In this document: positions 48,761 to 62,035 of the stretch, piece after piece
Numbering within the stretch: the stretch's first letter is position 1
Layout of the letters: every line of letters begins with the position of its first letter
Assembly (NCBI GenBank): GCA_028023455.1
Contig: JAQFVV010000207.1
Span: 1,629,243-1,693,242 of the forward strand
DNA: 64,000 nt
Direction of reading: 5' to 3'
Source of the DNA: Epiperipatus broadwayi
Lineage: Eukaryota; Onychophora; Udeonychophora; Euonychophora; Peripatidae
Notes under the pieces: generated by a model
The model's database searches: none
What the model was told of the DNA's origin: nothing
The model's input: the letters and a program-made list of their open reading frames with translations, nothing else
Made by a program: the position numbers and the translations under genes

Positions 48761-49406
48761 AAATGTAAGCTTAAAAGCACAAAATTTATAACTTGTTTTA
48801 ATTATATATATATATATATTGTAACGATATATAAATATGCCGTTACATTAATTTAAAATAAAAATTTTAAGCTCACAAATAAAAATTTTTTTTTTCTTAA
48901 GTTCGTAAATAAAAGCTAAAAAATTTAAAAGAGTTGTTAAACGTGTATACGTATATATATATTCACACAGATGCAAAACTTTAAAAATTATTTCTTTTTT
49001 TTTTAATAAATAAAAAAAAGTGTTTGAATGTATTTTTTTTTTTTATAAAAGAAAGTACAAGATGTAAAGATAAAATATTCTTGTAAAAAGATTTATATAT
49101 TTTATAAATGGAAATGATTGTTTATGAATTATCGAAAAGCAAACTAGTTCTTGGGGCTCTTATATAATTAAAAAGTCAGAGGAAAGATATAGATAAGAGA
49201 ATGAAAAGAATTAGCTTGTCCAATACAGAAGCAGCAATAAAGGCCCAAACCATAACGAAAAAATGGAACAGTGATGTCTTTTGTTCATTGAATCCAGAGG
49301 ATCATTATAAAAGGAAAACAATTAAAATTAAAACAGTTCCAGCTTGATTTTTGTGAGAAGAGCGATAAGACGCACTTGTCACTCTCTCTCACTTATTTCA
49401 AATAAA

Positions 49407-49516
49407 ATGACTGCAATATCAGGATTGATCCAACTTAGGTCTCCTCCAAAACAACAGACCAGACTTCAAATAGAGACATCATGGGAATTGGCACCAGGAA
49501 CTGTGATTCTCCTTCT
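49407..49516 (+). CDS. candidate exon, GC-rich
   Basis: ATG at 49407 opens 36 codons plus two bases: MTAISGLIQLRSPPKQQTR, then LQIETSWELAPGTVILL, ending at a GTAAGA donor (49517). If internal, a CACTCTCTCTCACTTATTT…TATCAG tract gives an acceptor at 49422. GC is about twice that of the flanks. The peptide looks globular with a hydrophobic end. The leftover two bases would fit the small exon at 54893, but that link is speculative. No family recognised. Confidence 0.4.
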
Positions 49517-50599
49517 GTAAGATATGAACTATTATAAAATTCAAAAATAATTAAGAACTTTTGTTCAAGCTGTTAATATTCAGAACCTCAATTTTAAAAT
49601 GAACTCTTATCTGACTTTCGAATTTCAAATTGATAATTAATGTTTAAATTTTATATAATTAAGTTTGCTAAAAAAATCATTTCCATTTTCATTTTTTTTT
49701 TTTATATTGTATAAATTACTAAATGCATTAAATTTAAGTTGGGCATAGACACTTGCATAGATTTGTTCACGTTTAATAATGTTTTTGTTTTGATATTTGA
49801 TTAAAATATATAGTCATTCAGTAAATAATATCTTACATTGAATATCTAAAATGTATTGATTCGGATGTCTTTTTAGTTATTGGTGTTAATGCGGCATCTT
49901 ATGATGAATGCCATTGGGTTTCTTATGAATTCCCTCTGCAGTTACATCAATGACTTTATATTTTGATCATTTATGTTTATTTTGGAATGTTTTTGAGTGT
50001 ATAATCTATGTAATCAATCTATGCTCAACATTAAAAAAAAAAAACTTATATAAAATCCATCTGTGCAAATTTATATAAATGTTAAATTTAAGTCGGGCAT
50101 GAATGGCTATATAGATTTGTAAAGTTATATTAGGGGAGGGTAATCTTAGGTTATTCATTCTGTAGTTGAATTAGGTCAATGGATTGGATATATTGGTGTA
50201 ATTAGTAGATGTAGTACAAGATTCGCTCCAGGCAGAATCACTTTAAATGCCGCACACACCCTGTTTGCCTATGGAATGCGATCGTAAGTCGGCAAAAATG
50301 ACCGCAGTCTTTTTCTATGGAGTTTTTTTTATTGCTCTTCTCATCAGATAGATGTAGTATTTCTATCTGGATGAGAGTCAATTTCTTCTCTTAACCTATT
50401 TTGTGCTGCCATATTCATGTTACATTGAATACATCAATGTATCAGATGGATTGATGCTGGTTTGACTGCGAACTTTTGGCCTAAGGTTTAATAATGGATA
50501 GAATATTTTCTTTTAAAATGCAGATCTATGTAGATTATTCATACTTGACAATCTTAAAATAAATATAAATTTCATCTGTGTAGATGATTTAAAATTTTA

Positions 50600-53090
50600 A
50601 AATAATAAGTTAAATTAAAAGAATATTAAAATCTGAAATAATAAATATTATTCCTCAAAATTTAAAATGATTCAAAATTTATATGTGTGTAAATAAATGT
50701 TTGTGTATTAATTGCTGGCAGTGGCTTTTATTTTTATATTTAACTACAAATTAAACAAGTTATATATTATTATCTCTGCATCTCCACTGAACTAGTGACA
50801 ATGGGATAACGGTCTAAATATTTAAATAAACTGGAATCTTAACAGCGTGTATCTGCCTACTTTATAAATTTTCTAGGTTCAAATGCCTAGATGGCACCCT
50901 TGTAATGCAGATACGGTAAGATTCCATCTTCACTTTCTTTTGGATCGTTATAATATATATATATATAGTTGCAAGTATATATGCAACAGTTTCTTTGTCC
51001 ATTGTTAATAAATTATTTTTTATTATTTAGTTTTGTGTTTGCTTATATAAATTGATTCAAACATTGTGCTTTTAACATACAATATATTAAGAATATCTGC
51101 AATCTTGAAAAATCATACGATCTGCTGGGAGATATGCAGGAGTGGCAATAATAATTTGTAAATAATGCTGATGATTGGGCATTACTAAGCTTTCTAGTTA
51201 GAAAGTTTGGGGCATGAGAGTTTCATTTTTTATTTTAGTGAAACTGAAAAATAAATAAAATATTTTGAGAAGTTTGTACCCATGTTATAAATTATCATCA
51301 TCATGTGGTTAACATTATTACATACATTTGAATTGAAACTTTTTTTAACTTTATTAATCATTCAACTTTCTACTTTAAATATTTATTTGACTCAAATCTT
51401 GCTATATGAACATTATTTATAACTTCATTTAATATTAATTTTTTCTTCATTTTCTATGTAATTATTTTGCTTAATATGTGTATATATGCTTGATGAAGTG
51501 GGTTTTAGTTCTTTCCATCATTGAGAAGACTTCTGATTATAATCATCATAGCTATAACTCTCATATTTCAGAGTATTGCTGCATGATTTATAATCCATCT
51601 TAATTCTTTGCTCATCTGTGTGATAATCAATTACTTGTTTTTTCTTTTATTTTTATGTTTTTTATGGTTGTCTATTAACCAAGCTACTTCTATCATCGTT
51701 TTTCAGTCATCATGTTCTCATACTTAATTGACAGACTGTATATTCTTTGAGAATCCCACTTGAGAATTATTTTAGCAGCCTATTTGAATTGTTTTATGCT
51801 ATGAATATGTTTATATATATTATTAGTTTATATAGCAGATTTAGAAATTGAAAAATAAAATATCCTAACGTTATGGTATTTCTTTTCACATTTTCAAAGA
51901 TAAGAAATAATTTTGTCAAAATAAAAAAACTATTCCTGTACAGTCGGATTGCCACCAGTCTAGTTCCCAGTGATTTGGCAACTTCTAATATCTGGACAAA
52001 ATTTTAAAAATAATAATTAATCTTGGTCGTTTATTTTTTTACTTTATTATTGATTTATTACATTTTATAAGTAATAAATACTCATATTTGATCATAAGCT
52101 TAAAAAATAATAGTTTAGTAAAATACTATAAATTAAAAAGTGACCATAACATTTTAACTTTCTATCTTAAAACAAAGATGCTTTGGCAATTATGATTTTG
52201 ATTTTTAATAGAGAAAAAAAATATTTCATACTAATAGCATGAATGTATTATCCATTGGTGATGGTGTCATCCATATATTAAAGTAGACAAGAATAAGCTT
52301 CATTTTTTCATTGTAAAAATTACTAAAACAAAATATATCTTTAAACACAAGTAAATAATGTAATTTATTTAGAGAACAGCACTGAAAATAACATATAAAG
52401 CAAACATTAAGAGATTTTAAAGCAATTTTTTTCAATAACTGTCAATGGTGCAAATATTAAAATAAACATAAATTAGTCTTTTTCATCATTACAAATATAA
52501 ATTATTACATATTTTCATTCATCACACTTTTTGAAAATAGTTGTTTTCAAATCTTTGTTTATTCACTAAATATATATTATTTTTAGACTTGTTTTTTAAA
52601 ATAAATTATAACATTTTAATATTTTTAAACATATTATTTTTATGTTTATTTTCTTTGATTAATTTTATTTGATCTGCCAGAATTGCTAATAAATTTTATC
52701 ACAGAATTTCTTTTTCATTTTTGATACTACTCAATTTGCTTTATTTTTGTCTATTTTATATGCTGATGATAATTCCAGTGTATACACAATTTTATTACTA
52801 CAATTTTTGCTCTGTGATGTTTGGAAAAGCACATTCTGGAAAATTAAAGATAACTAATGCCCAATTTTCCATTTCTCTTGTTTAAATATCACATGATTTC
52901 CTAGATCATTCAATTATTTATTTTATAATAAACATCTCCATACTTCCCCATTCTTTTTAAATACATATAAATGAAGATATAATAAAAGATAAATGACCCC
53001 CAAGATGCATTTCGTGTTGAACCAGCACTCATCAATTGGCCCAGGTCACTATCTCTCATATATATCTTTATTATATGCAAAGTATTCATC
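50600..53090. other. AT-rich stretch without recognisable gene
   Basis: No motif-bearing frames on either strand. Only a short (TA)n (50948-50968), homopolymers and unclassified sequence. Confidence 0.6.
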
Positions 53091-53097
53091 TAGAGTA

Positions 53098-53274
53098 AAT
53101 TATTACATTTTTATTTATCATTGTCAAACTCCCTCCACTCACAACTTTGACGCCATCCATTTCAGATAAATACACTAATGATTATTACTAATCATTTTCG
53201 AAACTAGAAATGGATGGTGTCAAAGTTGTGAGTGGAGGGAGTTTGACAATGGTAAATAAAAATGTAATTATTTA
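53098..53274. repeat. inverted repeat, 66-bp arms
   Basis: 53098-53163 pairs with 53209-53274 around a 45-bp loop. Arms contain CAAACTCCCTCCACTCACAA. One arm has CG where the other has CA (GACGCC/GACACC), a CpG-decay difference. MITE-like. Confidence 0.88.
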
Positions 53275-54621
53275 TTTTAGTAATATTTTAAAAAATAATT
53301 TTGTAATTTTACTGCTGAAAATGATATGTGGAAAAAATAATAATGTGACATTGATTTTAAATAATAGAGCTAATATTTTGTATATATTAAATGCTTTTAT
53401 TTGACAGTGCATTAAAAAGAAGTAAAATAATTGTTTTTTTTTAAAAAACCACAATTGGAGTTTTTAAATTTAACATGAAATAAAAGTATGAGAGATCCAG
53501 AAATTATTTAAGTCAATTCTTTGTTATTAAAAAATAGAGATTGAGTTAATTAATTTCTGGTCCATCTCCTTGTCTATCATTTTTAACAGCTTTTAAATCT
53601 CTTTTATTTTGCTTTTCTTCAATTTTAGAATTGTTTCATCTGTTATTCGATGTTTTCTTTTATTGTATCATTTGCAGTTCTTTTGTGCGATCAACCTTTT
53701 TCCCAGCTACTTGCACTAAAAGTTTGTGATGTTTTTTCCTAGGAATGTAATTCTCTTTCTTTGTACTTTATTATGGCTTCATCTTCACATGCATTACTTA
53801 TAATTTGTAAGATGTGTTTTAGGATAAACATTTTGTATTTTAATTAAGAAAAAAAAAAGAAGTTTAGTAGTAGCTATGGCGTATACAAAAGAGAATTGTT
53901 AAAACAATAGAATAAAAGCAGTTAAGTGTTTTGAAGATTTGAATAGGAAAAAAATATATAAATCAAGTAGTTAATTATTTCAAAATGTTACTAAGAACTT
54001 TGGTGCTTTTGGCACAAGATAAAAGTTTTACTGAAAAAATGCAAAAGTAGTTACTAAATGGATAAATGAATTAGTTACGAATCATATGCTAGAAAAAAGA
54101 GAAAACAGTAATGAACTTAAAAGACAATACATAATGTGTGTATCTGAAAAAAATATCTGTTGTATTCTTCTATATTTTACACTATTAAAAATATTAATAA
54201 TGTATTTAACAGTTTAATTTTTGGTATTTTATATTTCGAGTTACTAAATAACCATCTTGACTAGTGGTTATTAGAACAGTAACAATCTCATGACTTTCAA
54301 ATTCTACCTTAGTTTTTTTTTATTTTAATTTTTTTTAAAGTAAACTAATAAAAATCCTATAAACAAAAATCCCCCCCCCCCTCAATCATAAAAGTGGGGA
54401 TAATTTCTACTTTTTTTTTTAACATTGTGGAACACACAATTTTTGTGAACTGTGTAAAATTTCATTTTTAAGATTAATATGTATTTGGCATACACACACG
54501 CTCATATACAGAGATCCCGATCTTTCCTATTTTTCACTCTTGTTCTTACATTGGAAAAAAAATTAGGAACCAATGCGGAGAGTAAATTATTGAAGAAAAT
54601 CTCTACGAATGTTATAACAAA

Positions 54622-54690
54622 CCGCTGATCCCACGTGATTTGAACACGTGTTTGCTCTGCGTGCAGCTATACGGCTTGAGCAAAGACTGA
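54622..54690 (-). repeat. tRNA-like T-arm/SINE candidate
   Basis: The complement reads GCTCAAGCCGTATAGC (A-box-like) and CACGTGTTCAAATCACGTG (perfect T-stem with a B-box-like TTCAAATC loop). The D and anticodon arms do not fold cleanly, so this is not a tRNA gene. No poly(A) tail or target duplication was found. Confidence 0.35.
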
Positions 54691-54754
54691 CTTGATTGAG
54701 AAACATGTGGAGGTTAGTAATAGACTACAAATCACATTCAAGTGAAAGGCGGAG

Positions 54755-54820
54755 TATAAAACTTCTTTTAAAATTCCGGATTTTTTCCAACGTATGTCCG
54801 CCGGCGAATTGTAACTTCAG
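54755..54820 (+). promoter_or_regulatory. TATA box and possible 5'-UTR exon
   Basis: TATAAAA at 54755-54761 follows GGCGGAG. About 30 bp on is a CpG-containing segment (CAACGTATGTCCGCCGGCG) ending CTTCAG before GTAATG (54821), a good donor. CpG is rare elsewhere in the window but recurs from here to 55.8 kb. This resembles a core promoter with a short untranslated first exon. Confidence 0.4.
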
Positions 54821-55455
54821 GTAATGAGCGCTTATTTCTATTGACTTGTCTTTTTTTTTTTTTTACTCTTAAAAATTTTTGTATTATAATAGACATATTT
54901 CATTAGTCAGTTTTAAAAAAGGTAAATCTTGAATCGAGAAGTTAATTAATTGAAAAATCTTCAAAGGTCATTATAATTTTAGTATGCAAGTGTGAACTGA
55001 GCGGAGGAACGGCAAAAATTAACAGGATAAGAATTATAAATTATGTAATATTAAACAATATTTAAAAAGCTTTAATATTAGGTTACTGAAAAGGATTTAT
55101 TAGATTCATCAAAACTAACTAACTGCCTAAAGATTGATAGATTATGAAATGTATAGACTATATATATACCTTACAAGAATGAATTGACATCGAAAACACA
55201 GTTTCTTTAATGGGAATACGGTCTAAGATAAACTAATAATTTTAAATTAGAGATTATTATTCAGTAACCTAATGACGCAATAAATTAATATTTTAATCCA
55301 TATTCCTATTTACGGAGAGATCCAATATCGTGTGCGCTTATCTGAGAAATAGCATATTTATCTGAAATAAAATATTCCAATAAATAAATGTAAAAAAGAG
55401 TTACTAAATAAATCGAATAATAATGAAATAATAATAAACTATGAAAACTCTTTAG

Positions 55456-55476
55456 AAGAGATGAACAAATATTTAG
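55456..55476 (+). CDS. candidate small exon, 55-kb gene
   Basis: Between CTCTTTAG, with a branch-like TTACTAA 45 bases upstream, and a consensus GTAAGT donor. Reads (AA)GAG ATG AAC AAA TAT TTA G; the same frame is open upstream from 55371, so the exon may be longer. The Met at 55461 could be the start. The leftover G joins in frame to the exon at 55625. A 29-nt exon at 54893-54921 with good acceptor and donor would also connect in phase. Confidence 0.35.
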
Positions 55477-55624
55477 GTAAGTAAATATTCTGCATTAATT
55501 CATTTATACTGTGTGTGTATACTTCTTTTCTACGTTGTGGTTTATATAATTTTTGAACTTTTTTTTTTTTTATTATCGTAAACTTTTCGGAAATAAGTAT
55601 TTTAAAGTATTATTTCTGATTTAG

Positions 55625-55678
55625 CAACACATAAAGAAAATCGCGCTGTAGAAGCAGTTCAAAAATTTTTAATGTTGA
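55625..55678 (+). CDS. candidate internal exon, 55-kb gene
   Basis: Acceptor TATTATTTCTGATTTAG and donor GTATGT bound 54 nt: two bases, 17 open codons (THKENRAVEAVQKFLML), one base. Joined upstream it gives MNKYLATHKENRAVEAVQKF; joined downstream, A+GT gives Ser and the frame stays open. It contains CGCG in a CpG-poor region. The helical, charged peptide is not recognised. Confidence 0.45.
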
Positions 55679-55814
55679 GTATGTATATATGTTTTCAATT
55701 TTTTTATCATTACATTCCTCATCTCAACTCTTTTATATCGGAACCATCCACGTGCGCAGAAAGTCAGACTATTCTCTCTCACTATATAAGAATTTGATAA
55801 CATTTGCTCTTTAG

Positions 55815-55879
55815 GTGAAATGCAGCTATTAATATCTGAATGCCAGTGCCCATATTATCAGATAAATAATTTTCATTAA
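55815..55879 (+). CDS. candidate terminal exon, 55-kb gene
   Basis: Acceptor ATAACATTTGCTCTTTAG ends at 55814. Two bases complete a Ser codon, then EMQLLISECQCPYYQINNFH and TAA at 55877-55879. An AATAAA at about 55931 could be the poly(A) signal. The introns before it are 148 and 136 nt, close to the 157 nt proposed at 33.7 kb. Function unknown. Confidence 0.42.
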
Positions 55880-55949
55880 ACCACTCATACAATAGATAGG
55901 ATCTGCGTATTTTTAAGACCTTATGAAAGAATAAACAATTATTGCAAGC

Positions 55950-58300
55950 AAACTTCATATCTAAGTTTCCTTAGCATACTTCCACTGAGGAACACAACAG
56001 GCAAGACATTATCACAAGTTTGGGAGATAGGTTTCATTGTTTTCCTTCTTGTTTTATTTTTTAGTTAAGAAGAAACTAGATCCTATTCATCTATCAATAA
56101 ACGGATGATTACTAGATTGGCATTGAGCCAGAACACCTGAAAAAATAAAAATTCCAAGACTCGCCTAGATTCAATTTTTAAATTAATGGCATGTTAAGTA
56201 GACTGCTTACTATTGCATTATAAGCTTTTCAAATATGGGCATTTGCAAAAAGAGTGAAACACAAAGGGAGAGAAAAATACTATCAACTACGATCGACTAT
56301 ATTTGCATTATCCTCGTATTACAATATATTAACTAAGTATATAAAAATAGATAGTTATATAGAACAGAGGAAAAGAAGAAGAGATAGATATGTAAAGTGA
56401 TTTGACAAAACTTTAAAATAAAGTACTTAAGAAAGTTTCCTTTTCTGGTCAGCATTATTCTTACCATATCAAGAGCAGTCATATTTTAATTAATATAGGC
56501 CAGTATATCATTCTCTAACTAGCACCATTGTTTTGAAAAAAAATCTTTGACTTTATAATAAGTTTGTTTTGCCATCCTATAGCAGAAACGTTTCTTGTCA
56601 ACTTGCCTATAATGTTTGTATATTAAAAAAAAAAATGAAAAATGTATATAAAAGAATCTATGTTTGTAAATACATTTATAATAGTAAAAAATTATTTTAA
56701 TTAATCCATTGCAAGATAATCCAGCAAACCTTTCTTCTGTTGTAGCATGAGAGTCCTATGAGATTTGGTGCAATGTTAGAATGGCAAACCCTGGAGCTCA
56801 GGTTCTATAGATCATGGTCCAATTTTGTTACTTCCAGAGTTCAAATTTCTTATAGCCTCTCAAATAATAATGCAGTTTTTTTAAAGTAAAAACATGTAAA
56901 TTTCCATCTACTGGTCAATATTGAATCATTAAATCTTATGCTTTTGTAAAACTTTAAAAAATTAAAGTTTTATCTGGTATATATTTGAATTCTATGTCAT
57001 TAGTCATGGCAGAAAATATGTTAATAATTGGTTATCATTTTTTTTATTAATTCGAAATCAAAATCTCCAAATAAGAGCAAACTATTTATTTTTAAATTTT
57101 TCCCCTGTCTAATATGTTCGGATAAATGCTTTCCCATATATATCAAGCTTTTTTTTCAAGATTTATCTTCATTTTTATTAAACAAAAAAGAAATAATCTT
57201 TTATCATCAGAAGTACAATGAAAATTCCACTTTCTTTTAGTTTATTCAAATTTCTTCCTAAACTATATCGAAATTGTATAAATTTACTTTATTTCATTTG
57301 CTTTAATTAAAGTTCTTTTCAGACAGACTAAAAGCAATCATTCTTTTGCATGTATTTGAAAAACCTTATATTTAAAGTGCATTCCTTGAACATAGAAATT
57401 ATCACAATCCCTGCAACCCTAGTAAATATTTATCCACAGTTTGCAGCCTCATTTGTACTGAAAGAGTCCTAGGATCACTGTTACAAAACGGAGACATAAT
57501 ATTTGATCATTTTACTATTACCAATCATAACATTGTAAAGATATTAATATTTGAAACAAAATACTTGGATTTCTTAATGAAAATAAATTTAAAAGTACTA
57601 GAAAATAATGAAAAACAATAGAGAAATTTTGATGCTACCTGTTTTTTGAATTGAAGAAAGAAAAACACTATGGAATCATTTATATTTGAGTGGTCATAAT
57701 GTCTTCCATGTCAGACTTTTACCTAACAGTATTCATTAACAACATAAGTAAAAGGCTATTAAAAAAAATTATAAGAATCATTTTTATCTTTCTCACTCTC
57801 TGGTTTTTGGCAGCAACTTTGGTTACTATTCTAAACAAAATCAGAACTCATGCTTTGGCCCCATTGGACATATAAGTAATCAATTGGAGCTGACTGTCAT
57901 TATGGGTTCACTATATTATATAACATAATTCATGAACTGAGGTTTTTTTCCACACATACACTTCTATAAAATTATTTACATTTCAAATATATAACATACA
58001 ATAAAGCTCTGAACTAGGCTGTATCAAATTATAAACTTCAATTGTATGCTATCCAAAGAAAAATGTAAACAAACAAACAAACAAAAATGTAAATAAAATT
58101 AAAAAAACCATTAAAATTCACAAATTACATCACTAGCTATTTTCCTTTATCTGAGCCTCATTTGTGATTATATATATTAATCAAAAAATTTAGGATTATT
58201 TTCAAAATACATAATTTTATTCTTCCTTTATTATCCTTTCTGAATCTGATGCACAGTATTTTGCATAATAAAATATTTTCTGAGTGTAATGCTAAAAATA
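55950..58300. other. no recognisable gene
   Basis: AT-rich. A segment at 56740-56860 is less AT-rich and has GAGTTCAAATTTC (B-box-like), possibly a decayed SINE, not callable. Confidence 0.5.
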
Positions 58301-58320
58301 TTACAACATTTTAGAACATA

Positions 58321-58769
58321 ATTTCACATTTTCAACAATTGTTCCTCTCTTCAGGGCTGTAGAATCTTGATTAGTCAAATTTATACACCAAAACATCCAA
58401 TTATCAGCATGCTCATTGAAGGTATTGCCTCTGAGGATTTTGTAACTATAAAAAGTGCCACTTTCATAATCTTTTGTCTATGGTTTGTCAGATGCATCCT
58501 AATATTTGAGTCAGTTATACCTGATCCAAAATTAATTTTTCTTCAGAAATTAAAAGCCATCAAAGAAAAAGATTTGAAGTTAGCTCCTCACATTATAGTA
58601 AATTCCACATGATATCTTATTAATATTGAACATTCCACTCTGATAGAATGAATCTTTTCTCCTTTTTTATGTAAATTACTGATTTATAAATGTATTGCTA
58701 AATTTAATGTTACTTTAACTTTTTCTTTTATTGTAAATGTAGTTGAATAAAGCTGTTTTTGATTAAAAA
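58321..58769 (+). mobile_element. LINE copy 2, 5'-truncated, 16-bp target duplication
   Basis: The 3' end of the same LINE family as 9.8-16.2 kb. It retains the last part of ORF2 (58367-58612, including IKSATFIIFCLWFVRCILIF, open to its own stop), a short 3' UTR with ATAAAGCTGTTTTTGATT, and an A tail. It is flanked by AACATTTTAGAACATA at 58305-58320 and 58770-58785. Truncation and target repeat are the signature of target-primed reverse transcription. The insertion lies just upstream of copy 3. Confidence 0.85.
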
Positions 58770-58785
58770 AACATTTTAGAACATA

Positions 58786-61700
58786 CTAAAAGTTGATAGG
58801 GCATATGCTTTAAAAAGATGGCTTGATAATCAACTACAAATACTTTGTCTTGCTGAAACAAAATTACACTGGCAATCTAATCAAAAAATTAATCAATTGC
58901 TTTCACAATATGGTGTTTTTCAATATTACTCATCGAATTCAGCATCATCTGGTGTTGTGCTATTGATAAATAAAAAATTAAATTATGAAAAATTTAAGAT
59001 GTTTTTTAAGCAGTGATTTATTAATATTGGATATTACTATTTCTAATGTGTCTTTAGTTGTAATATATATTCATTTAAAGAACAATTGTAACATTGTTTT
59101 ATCATCAATGGTTAAAATTAATTCAATCTGTCTTCGGTTGCATCACCAGTAATATTTTTTGGAGACTTTAATATGAGTTATAAATTACTGTTAAGCTAAG
59201 ATTAATAGCTGAGGTGAAGCTATAAGTTATAAGCAGTTTAATCTTAAATATTTACATCTTTTAATAAATTATTTCTATGTAGTGAAGGTTGCTTTCCACC
59301 AAATTTATACTCATTTTATACACAACATCACAGGTCTTTAATTGATTTATTATATTTTATATCTGAATTATATACAATCTGAACTTCAAATTATTTCTTT
59401 CTCAGATCATATAGCTTTGCTGATCTCCTTAAATATTAATTATGTGTTATTGACTTTGTCATCTCATATGACAACTATTAGATTACTAAATAAAGTTAAT
59501 ACTCCTGAATGGATCTTTTCAGAAGCTTATATTCTTTTTCAGAAAATACAATTGCTTTCATTGTCACCATTACATGCATGGTGGGAATATTAAGCTAATT
59601 AATTAATACTTTTACAAAGAAATCTAAAGAACCAAATAAACTGCTTAAAGAACTTGATGATATTGGAATAGGATTATTTTTTTATCATTGATGGCTGCCA
59701 ATGTTAGTAAAATCATACATCTTAAAAAACAATATCATGACAAACAATTAATGCTTGCCAATTATATTGCTATAAAGAGGAAAAAAATATATTTACCTAT
59801 GCAGCATAATTGGATTCATAGTTATCTTTGATGGCCAATTGGTGCTACAAAATGTCCGACTCCCTCACTTATCTCATAATAATATTGGATGGATCAATAT
59901 GCTTAACAAAATTCATAGTTTTTTTAAAGTAAACTTCAGAGTTATAGATTTTAAATAAGTGATATATAAAACAATATTAATAAATATGAAAATCATGATA
60001 TTTCTGATATGCAGATCTTGCAGAAACTCCAATCATACCCAGAAAGTATACGCCCTGGATTGCATGGCATTCCAAGGTTTGTATTACTTCATCTTAGTAA
60101 TTTTATAATACCCATACTTCAAAAAGTAATAGATGTCTTAGCAGGTAATTTCCAGATTGCTGTACAATATCACTTGTATCTTTTATGAAAAAAACATATA
60201 AACCCATTAAGCCTCTCCAATATCTGTCCAATTTCAATGATACCACTTCTAATTAAAATTACTGATTTTATTATTAAGGATATGATTCAGCCACAATTAC
60301 TCTCTCATATCACTAAACACCAATTTTCTCACAAGGGCTCTTCTATAATTGAGGCCATGTGGAGTTTTATTCTATTGGTTGAACATGTGAGAAATAAAAG
60401 AAAATCCATGCCTATTGCTGTTCAATTAGATTTTGCTGCAGCACTGATTCTGTTATACCATCTAAATTATTTAATCTTCTCAGACATTATGGGGTTTCAA
60501 ATGTCTATGTCAGGATTATTGGAAATCTTTTAAATAGATCAATTCATATATCATTAGATGGTCATCTTAACCAGGATTTAAACTTTATCTATCGATTCCT
60601 CAAGGGCCGCCTCTTAGTACATTATTCTTTATTACATATATAAATACCTTGCTTAAAGAAATTGAAAATGAACTAACTGGGATATTTGTTCCAACACTTA
60701 TGGAAGAGATTCATCACATATCATATGTTGATGACATTACAGTATTTCTTCCATCTCAGAAGGACTTACCAAGTCTTTATAAAATTTTAGATAGATATGC
60801 TGTTAAATTTAAATCTTCAGTTTGGAATATGAATAAAGGTAATGTTTTTCCTTCAATATATACTGCTAAGCCACAAAATTTTCTTGGTTATCCAATAGCA
60901 TTATCTAAAATGGCTATGAGAAAACAAATACAACAGGGCATCCTGGACAGAACTAAAAAAATTGTTAAATCATTGGCTGTTATTTCTTTATCACTTACTG
61001 GCAAGACTGTATTAGTGAACATGATGATTTTTCCATGAATTAATTATTATCTTCCAGTTATTAAGCCTACTATTTTTTTTCAGAAAAAAATCAATTCAAT
61101 CTGCTCCAAACTGCTTTGGAATGGAAAATGTGTAGCTATAAGTTTATCTAAAGTACAAATGCCTAGAGAACACAATGGTCTCAGACTTCATGCATTACAT
61201 ATTTTTTATACACAAAAAGTAATCAGTGTTCTAAGTGCCATTGATCTTAATCTGCCGGAAAACAAAACTTGGTTTACTTTTGAACCTACTGATACACCTC
61301 CACCAATTTCAAGTAATTGGATAAAAAATTTAAAGGATGACTTAGTTAAATTATTCCCTATTACAAGACATATATAAAAAATAAAATAAAATACTGGGAT
61401 GTCTATAAGCTTATATATAATAGTCAGAAAAAATACCAATTCAATTAGAAATTTCTAATAAGTTATTTGTTAAAAAATCTAGACATTTGATTTTGAAACC
61501 CAAATATATAGATTTTATTTTAAAATATAATCTTACTTCTTTACCCACTAATTATTTTTTAATTTAGAAAAGAGGCTTTCATAAAATTAATTTACTGTGT
61601 AATCTATGTAAGTCTAATGATGAAACTTTATATCTTTTCTTTTGTTGCCCATTTTTTCACCATCTTTGGGAATTATAATTGTAAATGTTCCTCCAAATAG

Positions 61701-62035
61701 TACTTATGTTTTGTCACTCTTAAATGCATTTAAAAGTGGAGTTTTTCAATCATTAGAATGGCAATTTTTTTTTCAATATGGATAACAAGATGCACATTTG
61801 TGTTTAATCAAACAAATCTTAGCCCTTAGAAAGTTTATTTGGAAATTATGAACAAAATTAAATCTAGAGACAAGTTATTGGCTCCAGGAAAATTGTATAA
61901 AGAAACATGGTTACTTCATAATCTTACAGATGTTGATTGATTATTTTCATGTCTTTTCTTTTCAGATTTATTTTATCAATGTATATATAAATTCAATGTT
62001 ATCTTGTTATAAATAAATTATATTTTTAATAAAAA
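58786..62035 (+). mobile_element. LINE copy 3, 5'-truncated at start of ORF2
   Basis: Starts with the endonuclease N-terminus (RAYALKRWLDNQ, LAETKLHWQS with the catalytic Glu), then FFGDFNM (59155), SEGCFPP, SFSDHIALL (59399; SDH intact), VQLDFAAAL (RT), YVDDI (60724-60738), the FLGYPIALSK region and a C-terminal CNLC…CC motif (61597-61655). It ends with a T-rich 3' UTR and A tail near 62035. Stops and shifts are numerous, but several open blocks remain (60649-61038 and 61159-61377), so it is less decayed in the RT half than copy 1. ORF1 is absent. Confidence 0.85.

Noticed and set aside
49670-50150. Repeated AAATTTAAGTYGGGCAT block at about 49730 and 50085
   Set aside because: Two short matches only; boundaries and nature could not be defined.
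50195-50290. Segment YKIRSRQNHFKCRTHPVCLW ending at a GTAAGT
   Set aside because: Acceptor is poor and several frames are open; may be an unclassified repeat.
53660-53760. Minus-strand KKHHKLLVQVAGKKVDRTKEL after a CATTCCTAG acceptor, stop overlapping AATAAA
   Set aside because: Only one splice site, no partner exon found; kept out of the annotation.
57690-57875. 61-codon hydrophobic ORF
   Set aside because: AT-driven composition, no acceptor, donor or motif.
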